Below are positions 18,881 through 28,547 of a stretch of DNA of 64,000 nucleotides, piece by piece; position 1 is the first letter of the stretch, and the number at the start of each line of letters is the position of its first letter. The DNA comes from Lachnospiraceae bacterium. Its GTDB lineage: Bacteria > Bacillota > Clostridia > Lachnospirales > Lachnospiraceae. The notes beneath the pieces were generated by a model. That model worked only from the letters and a program-made list of their open reading frames with translations, searched no databases and was not told the origin of the DNA. The stretch lies in contig JAFTAP010000095.1 in NCBI GenBank assembly GCA_017455525.1, forward strand, positions 1-64,000, in the 5' to 3' direction. The position numbers were made by a program, and so were the translations under genes.

Positions 18881-20779
18881 TCATTTTTTATTCATCGCCC
18901 TCACAGCGTTAATAAAATCCCCCTCCGGCATAGGCCTCGCAAAATAAAACCCCTGTATGAAATCCACCCCGAGCCTCTCCATCTCCTCAAGCTGCTCCTT
19001 AGTCTCCACGCCCTCTGCGACCGTCTCCGCCCCTATCCTCTTAACCATGTCCGCAGAACTCTCAAGCAGCGTCATGGCATTGCGTCGCTCCTGATCGGTC
19101 TCCATCTCAAAAGGAGCCTGCACTATAGTCTTGTCAAGCTTTATGATATCGAAAGGCATCATGATTATGCGAGACAGCGAGGAGTAGCCCGTGCCGAAAT
19201 CATCCAGCGAAAAATTAAAGCCAAGATGCGAAAGCCTTAACACATTGGACTCCACGACCCCCGTGAAGGCATCATCCGAAGTCTCCGTGATCTCAAGATT
19301 GACCTGCGAAGGATGCACATGATACATATCTGCAAACTTCGTAAGCTTGCCCGAAATATCATCCTGAAGCATATCAGACACGGATAGATTAAGCTCTATA
19401 TAGCGTATCCCAAGCTCCGGCAGATTCCTTGCCGCTATCATCCTGCATACCTGCTGTATCACGAAATCATCTATCTCCACTATAGAACCGTTATTCTCTG
19501 CGACCGTGATAAAGGTGTCCGGCGGTATGAACTTATCGCCATCGTGAAGCCTGAGCAACGCCTCGGCAGACACGAACCTCTTCTCCTTAAGCGAATATAT
19601 GGGCTGATAATAAACCTCAAGATTCCCTGATTCCACGGCGTGCCTGACCTTCTCATCGACCTCGCGCATATATTCTTCCGTGCTAAGGTCTAACGCCCTC
19701 GCATCGACGACCGGTTTCTCATAAAGCCTGCCTTCCCGCACTGCCATATGAATTAGATCCGTAAGCGCAACCCCGTCAGGCGCCATCTCCGGCAGGTCTA
19801 TGCGGCAGGTAGAGAATGGAAGCTCCATCTCATACGCCTCCATACCGAAGGTAGACTCGAACCTGTCAATAAGAGCGCTCTGTATCCTGTCAGCCTCCGC
19901 CCTGTCATCGTTCTCCGTAAGGAAGATGTACACGCCCTGCCTTACCCTGTATATGGGCGTGCCATCCGCTATGCGCGTGATCTCGCTTATAACGGACTGT
20001 CTCAGCTTAAGCTCATTCACCTCGCCTAAAAGCCTTAAGAAAGTCTCCGTGCTGTGAATGGCAAGCATGACAAGGCTCACGCCCCCGCCATGCCTTTTCA
20101 GATAATAAAACCTTCTGCGTATCTCTTCCTTAAAGGTCTCAAGCGAGATCAGCCCCGTATCGGCATCAAACTGCTCCTCCGGATCCTTTAAGTTAAAGAA
20201 GGTCTCTGCGAATAAAAGCGACATCGCAAACCTCTGTATCATCACATCGGGATAAAGCATCTCGACTATCGTCGCCGCTATCATCCCGATAAGCACGACC
20301 CAAAGCATGAGCGCCCGCTCTCTGGATGTATTCTTCTTATAGACATACAGGATATTTATGCCGACTATGAAAAGGATCACATCACAGCAGTAAGCCGCAG
20401 TCCTGAATGCGGAGTGAAGATCAAAGGATGATAGTACTACAAAAATGAAATCCGCTGCAAACGGGATACCCACGAATACAACAGGCTTCCATCTGCCTAT
20501 GTTGTACGCCCTGTCCATATAAAGGTACAGTATGAATAAGGCTATGCTTACCGCAGTAAGCGCCCATGAACTGACATAGAACGGCACGGTAAGCGTGGAT
20601 CTGCTGAAAGGCTTCATATAATAAGCGATGCTAAGCCCGGCTGCCAGAAGCACGCTAAGCAGCGCGACGAACACGATATTATTCTCCTCAACCTTATGCA
20701 GATGCTGCAGGAAGTAGGTGTATGCAAGGCAGATAAGGATAAGGAACGCCGATATGTCAAAGTAATAGCCCGACACCAT
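18881..20779 (-). CDS. Membrane EAL-domain protein, probable c-di-GMP phosphodiesterase
   Basis: Probably hydrolyses cyclic di-GMP. The 632 residues start with about seven or eight hydrophobic helices (1-195), then a degenerate GGDEF-like region (about 205-340) without a GGDEF signature, then an EAL domain (about 365-630). EAL motifs are intact: YYQPIYSLKEK, AEALLRL near residue 404, DDFGTGYSSLSRI, IIKLDKTIV, AEGVET and QGFYFARPMP, so catalysis is plausible. The start overlaps the upstream paralogue stop by 23 bases and has AGGAGGG at the right distance. With its inactive-looking partner it may form a membrane signalling pair. Confidence 0.9.
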   Translation of the reverse strand: MVSGYYFDISAFLILICLAYTYFLQHLHKVEENNIVFVALLSVLLAAGLSIAYYMKPFSRSTLTVPFYVSSWALTAVSIALFILYLYMDRAYNIGRWKPVVFVGIPFAADFIFVVLSSFDLHSAFRTAAYCCDVILFIVGINILYVYKKNTSRERALMLWVVLIGMIAATIVEMLYPDVMIQRFAMSLLFAETFFNLKDPEEQFDADTGLISLETFKEEIRRRFYYLKRHGGGVSLVMLAIHSTETFLRLLGEVNELKLRQSVISEITRIADGTPIYRVRQGVYIFLTENDDRAEADRIQSALIDRFESTFGMEAYEMELPFSTCRIDLPEMAPDGVALTDLIHMAVREGRLYEKPVVDARALDLSTEEYMREVDEKVRHAVESGNLEVYYQPIYSLKEKRFVSAEALLRLHDGDKFIPPDTFITVAENNGSIVEIDDFVIQQVCRMIAARNLPELGIRYIELNLSVSDMLQDDISGKLTKFADMYHVHPSQVNLEITETSDDAFTGVVESNVLRLSHLGFNFSLDDFGTGYSSLSRIIMMPFDIIKLDKTIVQAPFEMETDQERRNAMTLLESSADMVKRIGAETVAEGVETKEQLEEMERLGVDFIQGFYFARPMPEGDFINAVRAMNKK

Positions 20780-22709
20780 GTCCTTCCCTCCTTTCCATCA
20801 TGAACCTGATAAGATCCGCCCCTGAGAGGAATCTTGACAGGGCAAAGCCCTGAAGCTTATCCGCACCGACGCTCGCAGCGTATTCCTCAAGCTCCGGACT
20901 GTCGATGCCTGATGCCTTTATCGCTATGGAGAGCCCCTTCATCATGTCCACGGCACAGCGGATCAAGGTGTCCGCTTTATCGGACAGCGGAGCAGACGAC
21001 AGCAGATCCCTGTTAAGAGACACTTCCCTTAAGTGCATCCTAAGCATCATCTCCGCATCGGTATACCCATTGCCATAATCCATAAGCATGAAGGAAAAGC
21101 CCGCCTCATGCAGCGCTCTTATATTCTCCTCCAAGGCGTAGTTATAATTTATCATCGTGTTCTCGGATATCTCAAGCGTCACGTAGCCGGGGTCCACGCC
21201 GTGATCAAGAGCTGTCTCCAGCACCCATGACGCTGCGCTCCTCATAAGCAGGAAGGCATTGGGAACAGGTATGGCGTATTCATTTATATCCCGCCCGGTA
21301 AGCCCTGAGCTGTTTATGAACTCAAAGCATACCCTGAATATATGCTTTATTATAGGAACCGCCGTCCCGTTGTCCTCGGCTATCGGGTAATACTCGCTCG
21401 GAGCTATCATGCCGAATTCGGGACTCTCTATCATGGGCTTTAATTCAACGCAGTCAAACCTGCCCGTGCCTGTGGACTTTATAGGCTGATATTTGAAATT
21501 AAAGCTCTCCGCCTCTATAGCATTATGAAGCAGGGCGTCAATGCTCCGCCGCCTCTTGTCCTGCTCGAGATCAATGCTTCCTGCCTCTACCACATGCTTC
21601 ATGCGGTGCCTGTCCTTATCGGCAAATATCGTGATAAGCCTCTTAAGCTCCTCCGTATCCTTGATATTATCGGGCCAGCTCACGTACATCGAGCAGTCAA
21701 AAAGCATTATCGAATACCTGTCTGTAGCAAAGGGCGCAGCAAACCGCTGCCTGATCGCATCCATTATTTCCACATGCGTAGTTCCCGCCCCTTCCTTTAT
21801 AAGCAGCACGAAAAGACCCCTGTCAAGCCTGTAAGCTACGACATTCTTCGAAAGCTTCTCGAAAAACTCCGAAGCCTCCTTCAGAAGTCCCGACGTCGTC
21901 TCATAGCCTATGCTGTTATCAAGGAAATCAATATTATCAAGCGACACTGCGACCATGCGGACATTCCTCCGTCGCCTTATCCTTATCGCTGCATTCACAT
22001 AGAAGGCATAGTCATTCTGCAGTCCCGACGCAGGGTCAATGTAATCGCCGGGACGCTCTATGGTAATGTAGAGTATCAGCATCACTATGGCGTTAAAGAA
22101 GCTCTCGACCTTGAAGTTTCCGTCAAGGAACTGCAGCACGGCTCCGATTATCACGAAGACCAAGAAGGACATGAAAGAAATAAATACGGATGTGCGTATA
22201 TTGTCCCTGTAAAGTACCACATAGTTAAGCGCCACGAAAGTATACCAGATAGCCACAAGGTAGAATACCCACATATACTCGCCCCTGAAATAGCGCCCGC
22301 CCCTGAAATAAAAGAGCGCTCCGCTCATCGGGGTAAGAGCCAGCACCGTGTAGGCGACGACAAGAGGCGCGTATGTCAGTATGGCGTCCGAAATCCTCGT
22401 TGACTCAATATTAAGCACGACCCTCACATATTGATAGAACAAAGCCGAGCTGGTAACATGGAACAGCATATACACAAAGGTAGAGGCATACATGATCCCG
22501 CTCCTCGTAAAGAAGTCATCCCTCCCGGCAATGATTCCATTCTGCCCGAAGCTCGAAAAAAGAGACCCTATCGCTGCTATAAGCACTGACAGGAGCAGAT
22601 ATATGAACACACGGTTCTGCTGTAGCCTTAAGCTCCTGTGCACCGCTATAGTTATCAGCAACAGCACGCACAGGACGCAGGCGTTTATATCAAAATAAAT
22701 AATCTTCAA
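20757..22709 (-). CDS. Membrane protein with degenerate GGDEF and EAL domains
   Basis: A paralogue of the following gene, of 650 residues: about eight N-terminal helices (1-220), a GGDEF-like fold (about 230-370) and an EAL fold (about 395-645). Key EAL residues are lost. The EAL motif reads VELKPM near residue 422, and the DDFGTGYS loop reads DYGNGYTDAEM near residue 545, so metal binding and catalysis are unlikely. KYQPIKS and LQGFALSRFLSG keep the fold recognisable. Such degenerate proteins usually act as c-di-GMP receptors or as partners of other proteins. The 23-base overlap with the active-looking EAL gene argues for coupled expression. Confidence 0.85.
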   Translation of the reverse strand: MKIIYFDINACVLCVLLLITIAVHRSLRLQQNRVFIYLLLSVLIAAIGSLFSSFGQNGIIAGRDDFFTRSGIMYASTFVYMLFHVTSSALFYQYVRVVLNIESTRISDAILTYAPLVVAYTVLALTPMSGALFYFRGGRYFRGEYMWVFYLVAIWYTFVALNYVVLYRDNIRTSVFISFMSFLVFVIIGAVLQFLDGNFKVESFFNAIVMLILYITIERPGDYIDPASGLQNDYAFYVNAAIRIRRRRNVRMVAVSLDNIDFLDNSIGYETTSGLLKEASEFFEKLSKNVVAYRLDRGLFVLLIKEGAGTTHVEIMDAIRQRFAAPFATDRYSIMLFDCSMYVSWPDNIKDTEELKRLITIFADKDRHRMKHVVEAGSIDLEQDKRRRSIDALLHNAIEAESFNFKYQPIKSTGTGRFDCVELKPMIESPEFGMIAPSEYYPIAEDNGTAVPIIKHIFRVCFEFINSSGLTGRDINEYAIPVPNAFLLMRSAASWVLETALDHGVDPGYVTLEISENTMINYNYALEENIRALHEAGFSFMLMDYGNGYTDAEMMLRMHLREVSLNRDLLSSAPLSDKADTLIRCAVDMMKGLSIAIKASGIDSPELEEYAASVGADKLQGFALSRFLSGADLIRFMMERREGHGVGLLL

Positions 22710-22841
22710 AAGCCGACCTCTCGCTTATTCTATCAAAGTAACACTTTTAGGCAGATAAGAATCGTATCCCGCGACGCCCTCTGCCATAATAATGCTTTGT
22801 ATTTAAATAAGTACACAGTTATAATAACATATTTCTTTAAG

Positions 22842-24011
22842 TTAAAGAATAGCTTTTATTGCATTTATACCTTGTTTTTGTGAGAATTTTTCCGCCAGAC
22901 ATCTTATGGAAGCTTCATCATAGTGATAGGAGTCACCCCATTTTTTAATTATGTCAACCATGTTATCAGCCATCCTTTTATGGTCAAGCTTCCTGCCTGT
23001 GCGTCCCTCCTCTATCAATTCCGACACTCCTCCTATATCGGAAGCTATGACCGGAGTGCCAACGGAATAGGCCTCTATTATAGTCATCGGCTCTCCCTCG
23101 AACCATCTCGTAGGATAAATAAGAGCCTTCGACTCCGCCATATAAGAAAGGAGTTTATCATGAGGAGTTTCACCTATATAGTTCACATAACGCAAACTGT
23201 GCTTCTCTATATATTCCCATACATGATCCGCTAAATCTCCTTCTCCGCAGATTATAAGATATGGCTTATCATCACCCTTGGTATTTTCTATTGCTTCCCA
23301 TGCTTTAAGAAGCTCCTTTACTCCCTTGCTCTCCGTAAGTCTGCCCGCATATATGAATTGGCTCTTTCTTTGTTCATACGGTATCCATTTATCAGATAAG
23401 ATCGTGGTATTATGCTTTATAAACACTTTATCCGCAGCTATATCCGGCAGATAATCAATGAGCATCTCCCGCTGAAATTCAGACAGGCATACGAATTTCA
23501 TCCTGCCGTATATCCCCGACCTTCTCTGTCTCATCAGCGCTGCGGCTATCACGGCAGATAACACCCTGCTGTCCCTGTAGCACCCATGGAAAACCGCATT
23601 ATGCATGCCGTTTCGCAGGCAGTCGCAGCATAATGTGTTTTTTCTGTAACATATTCCGTTCGGACACAGGAATCTGTAATTATGTACGGTCTGTATCACG
23701 GGGACATGACATAAAAGTCCCGCCTCATAAGCAGCTGAGCCTATGAGCCACAGCGTGTTATGCACCCAGATACGGTCTATCCTTTCTTTTTTTATTATTC
23801 TGATCAATTCCTGCTTTTGCCTCTTCGGATCAAGAAATTCAATGACACAGCCCATGCGGGTAAAAATACCCGCTTCATCAAGCGTCGCATTTGAAAGGAT
23901 ATAAGGCACGACCTTATATCCCATCTCTTTAAGGAGCTTCATATCGTTTTCAACTACGACATCTTCTCCGCCTCTTATCCGGTATTTACAATGCACGATC
24001 AATATATTCAT
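22842..24011 (-). CDS. Glycosyltransferase family 4 (GT-B fold)
   Basis: Transfers a sugar from a nucleotide donor to a growing surface glycan at the cytoplasmic face. At 389 residues, the N-terminal Rossmann half starts MNILIVHCKYRIRGGEDVVVEND, quoted as MNILIVHCKY and RGGEDVVVEND. The C-terminal half holds the donor site: FIYAGRLTESKGVKELLKAW, then GEGDLADHV, and the E-x7-E motif in PTRWFEGEPMTIIEAYSVGTPVIASDIGG (split here as PTRWFEGEPMTIIEAYSVG and TPVIASDIGG). A cysteine-rich stretch (CPNGICYRKNTLCCDCLRNG) near residue 120 is seen in a subset of GT4 enzymes. It overlaps the ABC exporter stop by 4 bases. Confidence 0.9.
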   Translation of the reverse strand: MNILIVHCKYRIRGGEDVVVENDMKLLKEMGYKVVPYILSNATLDEAGIFTRMGCVIEFLDPKRQKQELIRIIKKERIDRIWVHNTLWLIGSAAYEAGLLCHVPVIQTVHNYRFLCPNGICYRKNTLCCDCLRNGMHNAVFHGCYRDSRVLSAVIAAALMRQRRSGIYGRMKFVCLSEFQREMLIDYLPDIAADKVFIKHNTTILSDKWIPYEQRKSQFIYAGRLTESKGVKELLKAWEAIENTKGDDKPYLIICGEGDLADHVWEYIEKHSLRYVNYIGETPHDKLLSYMAESKALIYPTRWFEGEPMTIIEAYSVGTPVIASDIGGVSELIEEGRTGRKLDHKRMADNMVDIIKKWGDSYHYDEASIRCLAEKFSQKQGINAIKAIL

Positions 24012-25783
24012 TTAGCTTCAGACCTTCCGGCTAGGATCTCTTCTTTGCTTCGGGGTATCACCTTACCGCCCGCCACCTCATATATCTTGTCACAGGCTCT
24101 TATCGTAGAGAGCCTGTGAGCTATTATTATAAGCGTCTTGGTCCCGTTAAGGGCTTCTATCGCCTCCATCACGGCGCTTTCCGTATCGTTATCAAGGGCG
24201 GAGGTCGCCTCGTCAAGCACGAGCACGTCAGGCTTCTTAAGCAATGCCCTTGCTATCCCTATCCTCTGCCTCTGACCTCCCGACAGCTGCACTCCCGAAG
24301 GCCCGACTCTGCTTGATAGCCCATCCGGAAGCTCCTTTACGAAAGCCTCAGCCTGGGCTGCCCGAAGCGCCGCTAATATATCCTCATCAGACACTTCGTT
24401 TGTATTAAGTCCGAAAGCCACGTTCTCCCTGATGCTTCCGTCGATAAGGTATATCTCCTGCGGTATATATCCAACCGTCTCGTGCCACCCTGCAAGGTGC
24501 TCATACACATCAGCAGTATCTGCCATTACCTGCCCCGATACAGGCCTTAAGAGACCCATTATGATATCTGCGAGCGTAGTCTTTCCGGCTCCCGTGGATC
24601 CGACGAATCCCACGACGGTATTCTTCATTATATCAAGGCTTACCCCGTCTATTACCTTATTGTCCGGCCTTTCGGGATAATAAAAGCACACATCCTTCAG
24701 ATGTATAGCATCATTCAGATCGATCTTAGCGGATTCACCTTCGCCATCACGCAAAATACTTCCCTTATCGGATATTTCCCGCATATCTTCACTCAGCGCC
24801 TCCACCGAAGCCTTGTTATAAAGTATCACGCCTATATTTCCCGATATGCGGTTAAAGGACGGAAGCATCCTTATAGCCGCCACGGCAAAGACCGATACCG
24901 TAGGGATGAAGCTCGTCATGTCCCCGCCAAGGTACACTCTAAGCGATATGAAACCTAAAAGGGAGCATATCATCACGGTCTCCATTATAGGTCTTGGCGA
25001 TATCTGCATGAACATCTGTCGCTTCATGGCAGACACCCTCTCCGTGTAAGCCTCGTCATAGCTATTAAGGAAATAGGATTCCCTGTCTGACGCCTTAATT
25101 TCCTTTATTCCCTCGAACGCTTGGAGTATGCCCTTATTCATCCGTGCCGTCGCCTGTCTGTTCCTGCGGCCAAGTTCCGAGAGCCTCCGCCTGAACACAT
25201 AGAATACAAGAAACAAAGACACAAGCATCAGCACAATGACAAGCAAGGTTGTATATACGTCCTGTGCAAGAAGAAAAGCTATAAGAAATATGCAGGTAAG
25301 CGATTCTGATATAAGCTGGATCATATTCAGCACGACTACAAAGAAATTGTCAACATCGTCACGCACGTTCCTGTGAAGCTCATCTACTCCATGCCTTGTA
25401 TGGTATAGATAATCACGATTCATATAGCTATCCATCAGTCGTTTCGAGACGATGCGCTGATTATTATAAACATATTTATATTGAAGGCTGTACATGAAAA
25501 GTATGTAGAGATTCTTTATTATATAGACCACTATCATGAATCCTGCCAGCACAGGTATGAAAGCCCTCACATCAGAGATCCCAAGCTGCTTAGCAAGTCT
25601 TGCGTAAGTACCACTCTCCATGAGCGAAGGATCGCTCACTACGCTGACCAGAGGCAGTATTGCAGACACCCCCGCCATCTCAAGCAGGGAACCCACGATA
25701 ATGGCTAAAAGAAGTCCAACCATTCCCGCCTTCTGACGCCTGTCAAGTATCAGGTTTATCTGATTCAGGGTTTTATTTACCAA
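24008..25783 (-). CDS. ABC exporter (fused membrane and ATPase domains), likely for a lipid-linked glycan
   Basis: A half-transporter of 591 residues: six transmembrane helices (about 15-320) followed by a nucleotide-binding domain. Walker A is GSTGAGKTT near residue 398, the signature is LSGGQRQR near 498, Walker B is VLVLDEATSALD, and the switch histidine is in IIAHRLSTI. It probably works as a homodimer. Between glmS and a GT4 gene, and in a glycan locus lacking a visible Wzx flippase, a PglK-like role in flipping lipid-linked sugars is a fair inference; a drug or peptide exporter cannot be ruled out. It follows glmS by 3 bases. Confidence 0.88.
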   Translation of the reverse strand: MVNKTLNQINLILDRRQKAGMVGLLLAIIVGSLLEMAGVSAILPLVSVVSDPSLMESGTYARLAKQLGISDVRAFIPVLAGFMIVVYIIKNLYILFMYSLQYKYVYNNQRIVSKRLMDSYMNRDYLYHTRHGVDELHRNVRDDVDNFFVVVLNMIQLISESLTCIFLIAFLLAQDVYTTLLVIVLMLVSLFLVFYVFRRRLSELGRRNRQATARMNKGILQAFEGIKEIKASDRESYFLNSYDEAYTERVSAMKRQMFMQISPRPIMETVMICSLLGFISLRVYLGGDMTSFIPTVSVFAVAAIRMLPSFNRISGNIGVILYNKASVEALSEDMREISDKGSILRDGEGESAKIDLNDAIHLKDVCFYYPERPDNKVIDGVSLDIMKNTVVGFVGSTGAGKTTLADIIMGLLRPVSGQVMADTADVYEHLAGWHETVGYIPQEIYLIDGSIRENVAFGLNTNEVSDEDILAALRAAQAEAFVKELPDGLSSRVGPSGVQLSGGQRQRIGIARALLKKPDVLVLDEATSALDNDTESAVMEAIEALNGTKTLIIIAHRLSTIRACDKIYEVAGGKVIPRSKEEILAGRSEAK

Positions 25784-25786
25784 GCC

Positions 25787-27655
25787 TTATTCTACCGTGA
25801 CCGACTTTGCAAGGTTTCTTGGCTTATCTACATCGAGCCCCTTTGCCACACTGATATAATAACCCAAAAGCTGCAAAGGGATCACCGCAAGCGAAGCCGC
25901 AAAATGCTCCTCGATCTTAGGCACGTACACCGCAAAATCCACGGCATCCTCTATCTCATAGTGACCGTAGGTCGTAAGCCCCATAAGATATGCGCCTCTT
26001 GCCTTGCACTCTACCATGTTGCTGACAGTCTTCTCATAGAGCTCGTTCTGTGTCAGCACGCCGATCACCAATATGCCGTCTTCTATGAGGCTTATAGTGC
26101 CGTGCTTAAGCTCTCCCGCAGCGTAAGCCTCGGAGTGAATATATGATATCTCCTTCATCTTAAGGCTTCCCTCTAATGATGCCGCATAGTCGATCCCCCG
26201 TCCCACGAAGAATACGTCTTTAGCATTGGCATACTTCGCTGCGAACCACTGAAGCCTTTCCTTATCATTGAGTATCTTCTGTATCTTGCCGGGGATCGTC
26301 AGCATCTCCGATATATATTTCTCATAAGCCTTATCATCTATAAGCCCTTTGACATATCCGAAATGAACGGCAAGCGCATAGCAGGAAACCAGCTGGGTGC
26401 TGTATGCCTTGGTAGTCGCAACTGCTATCTCAGGACCTGCCAGAGTGTAAAGCACATGGTCTGCCTCTCTTGCAATAGAAGAACCCACTACATTAACTAT
26501 GCCTAACGTCATGGCTCCAAGCTTCTTCGCCTCTCTAAGCGCCGCAAGAGAATCCGCTGTCTCTCCCGACTGGGAAATTATCATAACGAGGTCTTTTTCA
26601 TTCAGATGAGGCTTCCTGTAACGGAATTCCGACGCAAGTTCCACTCTTACAGGTATCTCCGTCAGATCCTCGAATACATACTGAGCCGCCATTCCCACAT
26701 GCCATGCTGAGCCGCAGGCGACTATGTATATCTGCCTCATGCCCTTTATATCATCATCACTAATCCCTAATTCCGAGAGATCTATCTTGCCGTCCTTTAG
26801 CATGGAATTAAGCGTATCCTCTACTGCCTTTGGCTGCTCATGTATCTCCTTCATCATGAAGTGCTCAAATCCGCCCTTCTCGGCAGCTTCAGCATTCCAT
26901 TCTATCTCTACCTTATCTTTCTGTATCTCGTCTCCATCCAGATTATAGAAATGAACCTCACCCGCCTTAAGGCACGCCATCTCCTGATTTCCAATGTAAT
27001 AAACGTTTCTCGTGTATTTAAGTATAGCGGGAACATCGGATGCAACATATGTTGCTCCGTCAGCAACACCGATAACCATAGGAGAGTCCTTACGCGCAAC
27101 CCAAACCTCATCAGGATAGTCCTTAAACATAAGAGCAAGCGCATAGGATCCCCGGACCCTTACCATAGTCTTAGCTATAGCGTCGACAGGTCCTATACCA
27201 TATTTATTATAATAATAGTCCACCAGCTTGACTGCTACCTCGGTATCCGTCTGTGAATAAAATGTATAGTCATGCCTTAAAAGCTTTTCCCTAAGCTCCT
27301 GATAATTCTCGATTATTCCATTGTGAACGCCTACGACATTCGTCTCCTCCGTCCTGGCTCCGTGCTCTGTGCTGTTTGATGAAATATGAGGATGCGCATT
27401 GATTTCCGACGGCTCGCCATGCGTAGCCCATCTCGTATGACCAATGCCTACCGTGCCATGAAGCGATGAGCCGTCATTCGTCTTCTCCGCAAGAACCTTG
27501 AGCCTGCCCTTAGCTTTTACGACGCGTACCTTGCTGTCGGCGTCCCTTACCGCAAGCCCGGCTGAATCATAGCCTCTGTATTCAAGCTTCGCAAGTCCGT
27601 CAAGTATTATCGGGGCTGCCTGTTCATGACCTACGTATCCTACTATCCCGCACAT
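25787..27655 (-). CDS. glmS: Glucosamine-6-phosphate synthase (isomerising)
   Basis: Makes glucosamine-6-phosphate from fructose-6-phosphate and glutamine, the entry to UDP-GlcNAc and cell-wall synthesis. The 622 residues include the N-terminal amidotransferase with Cys2 after the initiator (MCGIVGYVG), GIGHTRWATHGEPS and GVHNGIIENYQ, then two SIS isomerase domains (IVACGSAWHVG, ISQSGETADSLAAL) and the C-terminal DVDKPRNLAKSVTVE. Its start, with AGGAAAGG, overlaps the upstream glycosyltransferase by 32 bases. Consequently there is no room for the glmS ribozyme common in Firmicutes, so feedback control must differ here or act elsewhere. Confidence 0.97.
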   Translation of the reverse strand: MCGIVGYVGHEQAAPIILDGLAKLEYRGYDSAGLAVRDADSKVRVVKAKGRLKVLAEKTNDGSSLHGTVGIGHTRWATHGEPSEINAHPHISSNSTEHGARTEETNVVGVHNGIIENYQELREKLLRHDYTFYSQTDTEVAVKLVDYYYNKYGIGPVDAIAKTMVRVRGSYALALMFKDYPDEVWVARKDSPMVIGVADGATYVASDVPAILKYTRNVYYIGNQEMACLKAGEVHFYNLDGDEIQKDKVEIEWNAEAAEKGGFEHFMMKEIHEQPKAVEDTLNSMLKDGKIDLSELGISDDDIKGMRQIYIVACGSAWHVGMAAQYVFEDLTEIPVRVELASEFRYRKPHLNEKDLVMIISQSGETADSLAALREAKKLGAMTLGIVNVVGSSIAREADHVLYTLAGPEIAVATTKAYSTQLVSCYALAVHFGYVKGLIDDKAYEKYISEMLTIPGKIQKILNDKERLQWFAAKYANAKDVFFVGRGIDYAASLEGSLKMKEISYIHSEAYAAGELKHGTISLIEDGILVIGVLTQNELYEKTVSNMVECKARGAYLMGLTTYGHYEIEDAVDFAVYVPKIEEHFAASLAVIPLQLLGYYISVAKGLDVDKPRNLAKSVTVE

Positions 27656-28529
27656 ATCTCTTTCCTTTCCTGTAGCCCAGGTATCTTCCTGCGCATTGCG
27701 CTATAAACTCCGGTATCATATACCAGTAACCATTTTTTATTAAATAAGAAACACAGCCTTTTACAAGTTTCTTCCCTTCGCCAACGGAAGACACTTCTCC
27801 GAATACCTCCGGGTGCTCCGCCTGAGATCGTCCTAAATCTATATTTCTCTGATAATGCTCCATCGGCGTATAGTTATGACTGTGATACACTAAAGCCTTT
27901 GAAGCATAATAAATACTATATCCCGCCTCTATCGCCGTATGAGCATATATCATGTCTTCGTTGAAAACAGTATGCTCTATATGTCCGCCGAGCTTCTCAT
28001 ATATATCCCGTCTGTAGCAGGCGCACACATCGGAGCAGAAGTAGGTCTTTATCCCAAGCCTTGTTGTATCCGCCTTTGTCTTCTTAATATCCCCGTCAGG
28101 ATAATTAAAGCTCCTGTTATATACCTCGATCGGCGATGCATCCTTCTCGGGAAGCTGTCTTGCATAAGCCACGGCAATGCTGTCATCGCCATCAAAGGAA
28201 GCTAATAAATACTCTGTCAGGCGCTCATCCACAGGTACAGCGTCCTGAGTCATATATAAGAGAAAGGCGGCATCAGAATATCCTGCCGCTTCCTTCCTTG
28301 TTCCTCCGTGGTCAAAATCCCTCCTGGACAGATGGTGTATCTCTATATTCTTATATGAAGCTATCCTGTCATCAGACACCATCAGCGCATCCAGATATTC
28401 CTTTTCCGTATTCATAAGGATTATCTTATTCGGACGGACGGTCTGGGCTTCAAGCTTTTCTATTATATCACATAATCCCCTGTCAGGTTTATATGTGGGG
28501 ATTACGATGTCTACGGTCTTTTCCGTCAT
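27624..28529 (-). CDS. Glycosyltransferase family 2, rhamnosyltransferase-like
   Basis: A GT-A enzyme of 301 residues that probably adds a sugar to a surface glycan. The N-terminus IVIPTYKPDRGLCDIIEKL is typical of family 2. The family acidic motif appears to be represented by TQDAVPVDERL, where DxD is replaced by QDA, an arrangement seen in the rhamnosyltransferase subgroup. SRRDFDHGGTRKEAA is characteristic of that subgroup, and NEDMIYAHTAIEAGY carries the ED acceptor-side motif. It overlaps glmS by 32 bases and follows the LCP gene by 18 bases, so it belongs to the long polysaccharide transcript. The sugar and linkage are unknown. Confidence 0.88.
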   Translation of the reverse strand: MTEKTVDIVIPTYKPDRGLCDIIEKLEAQTVRPNKIILMNTEKEYLDALMVSDDRIASYKNIEIHHLSRRDFDHGGTRKEAAGYSDAAFLLYMTQDAVPVDERLTEYLLASFDGDDSIAVAYARQLPEKDASPIEVYNRSFNYPDGDIKKTKADTTRLGIKTYFCSDVCACYRRDIYEKLGGHIEHTVFNEDMIYAHTAIEAGYSIYYASKALVYHSHNYTPMEHYQRNIDLGRSQAEHPEVFGEVSSVGEGKKLVKGCVSYLIKNGYWYMIPEFIAQCAGRYLGYRKGKRYVRDSRIRRS

Positions 28530-28547
28530 GATACGAGGTCTGCTTTA

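Noticed and set aside
18534..18884. A 116-residue minus-strand open frame over the inverted-repeat element
   Set aside because: It spans the element's hairpins and both terminal repeats, has no ribosome site and biased Cys/Arg/Ser content; it is best read as a by-product of the repeat.
21525..22403. A 292-residue plus-strand frame opposite the degenerate EAL gene
   Set aside because: His/Arg-rich shadow of a real gene; no domain and no start signal.
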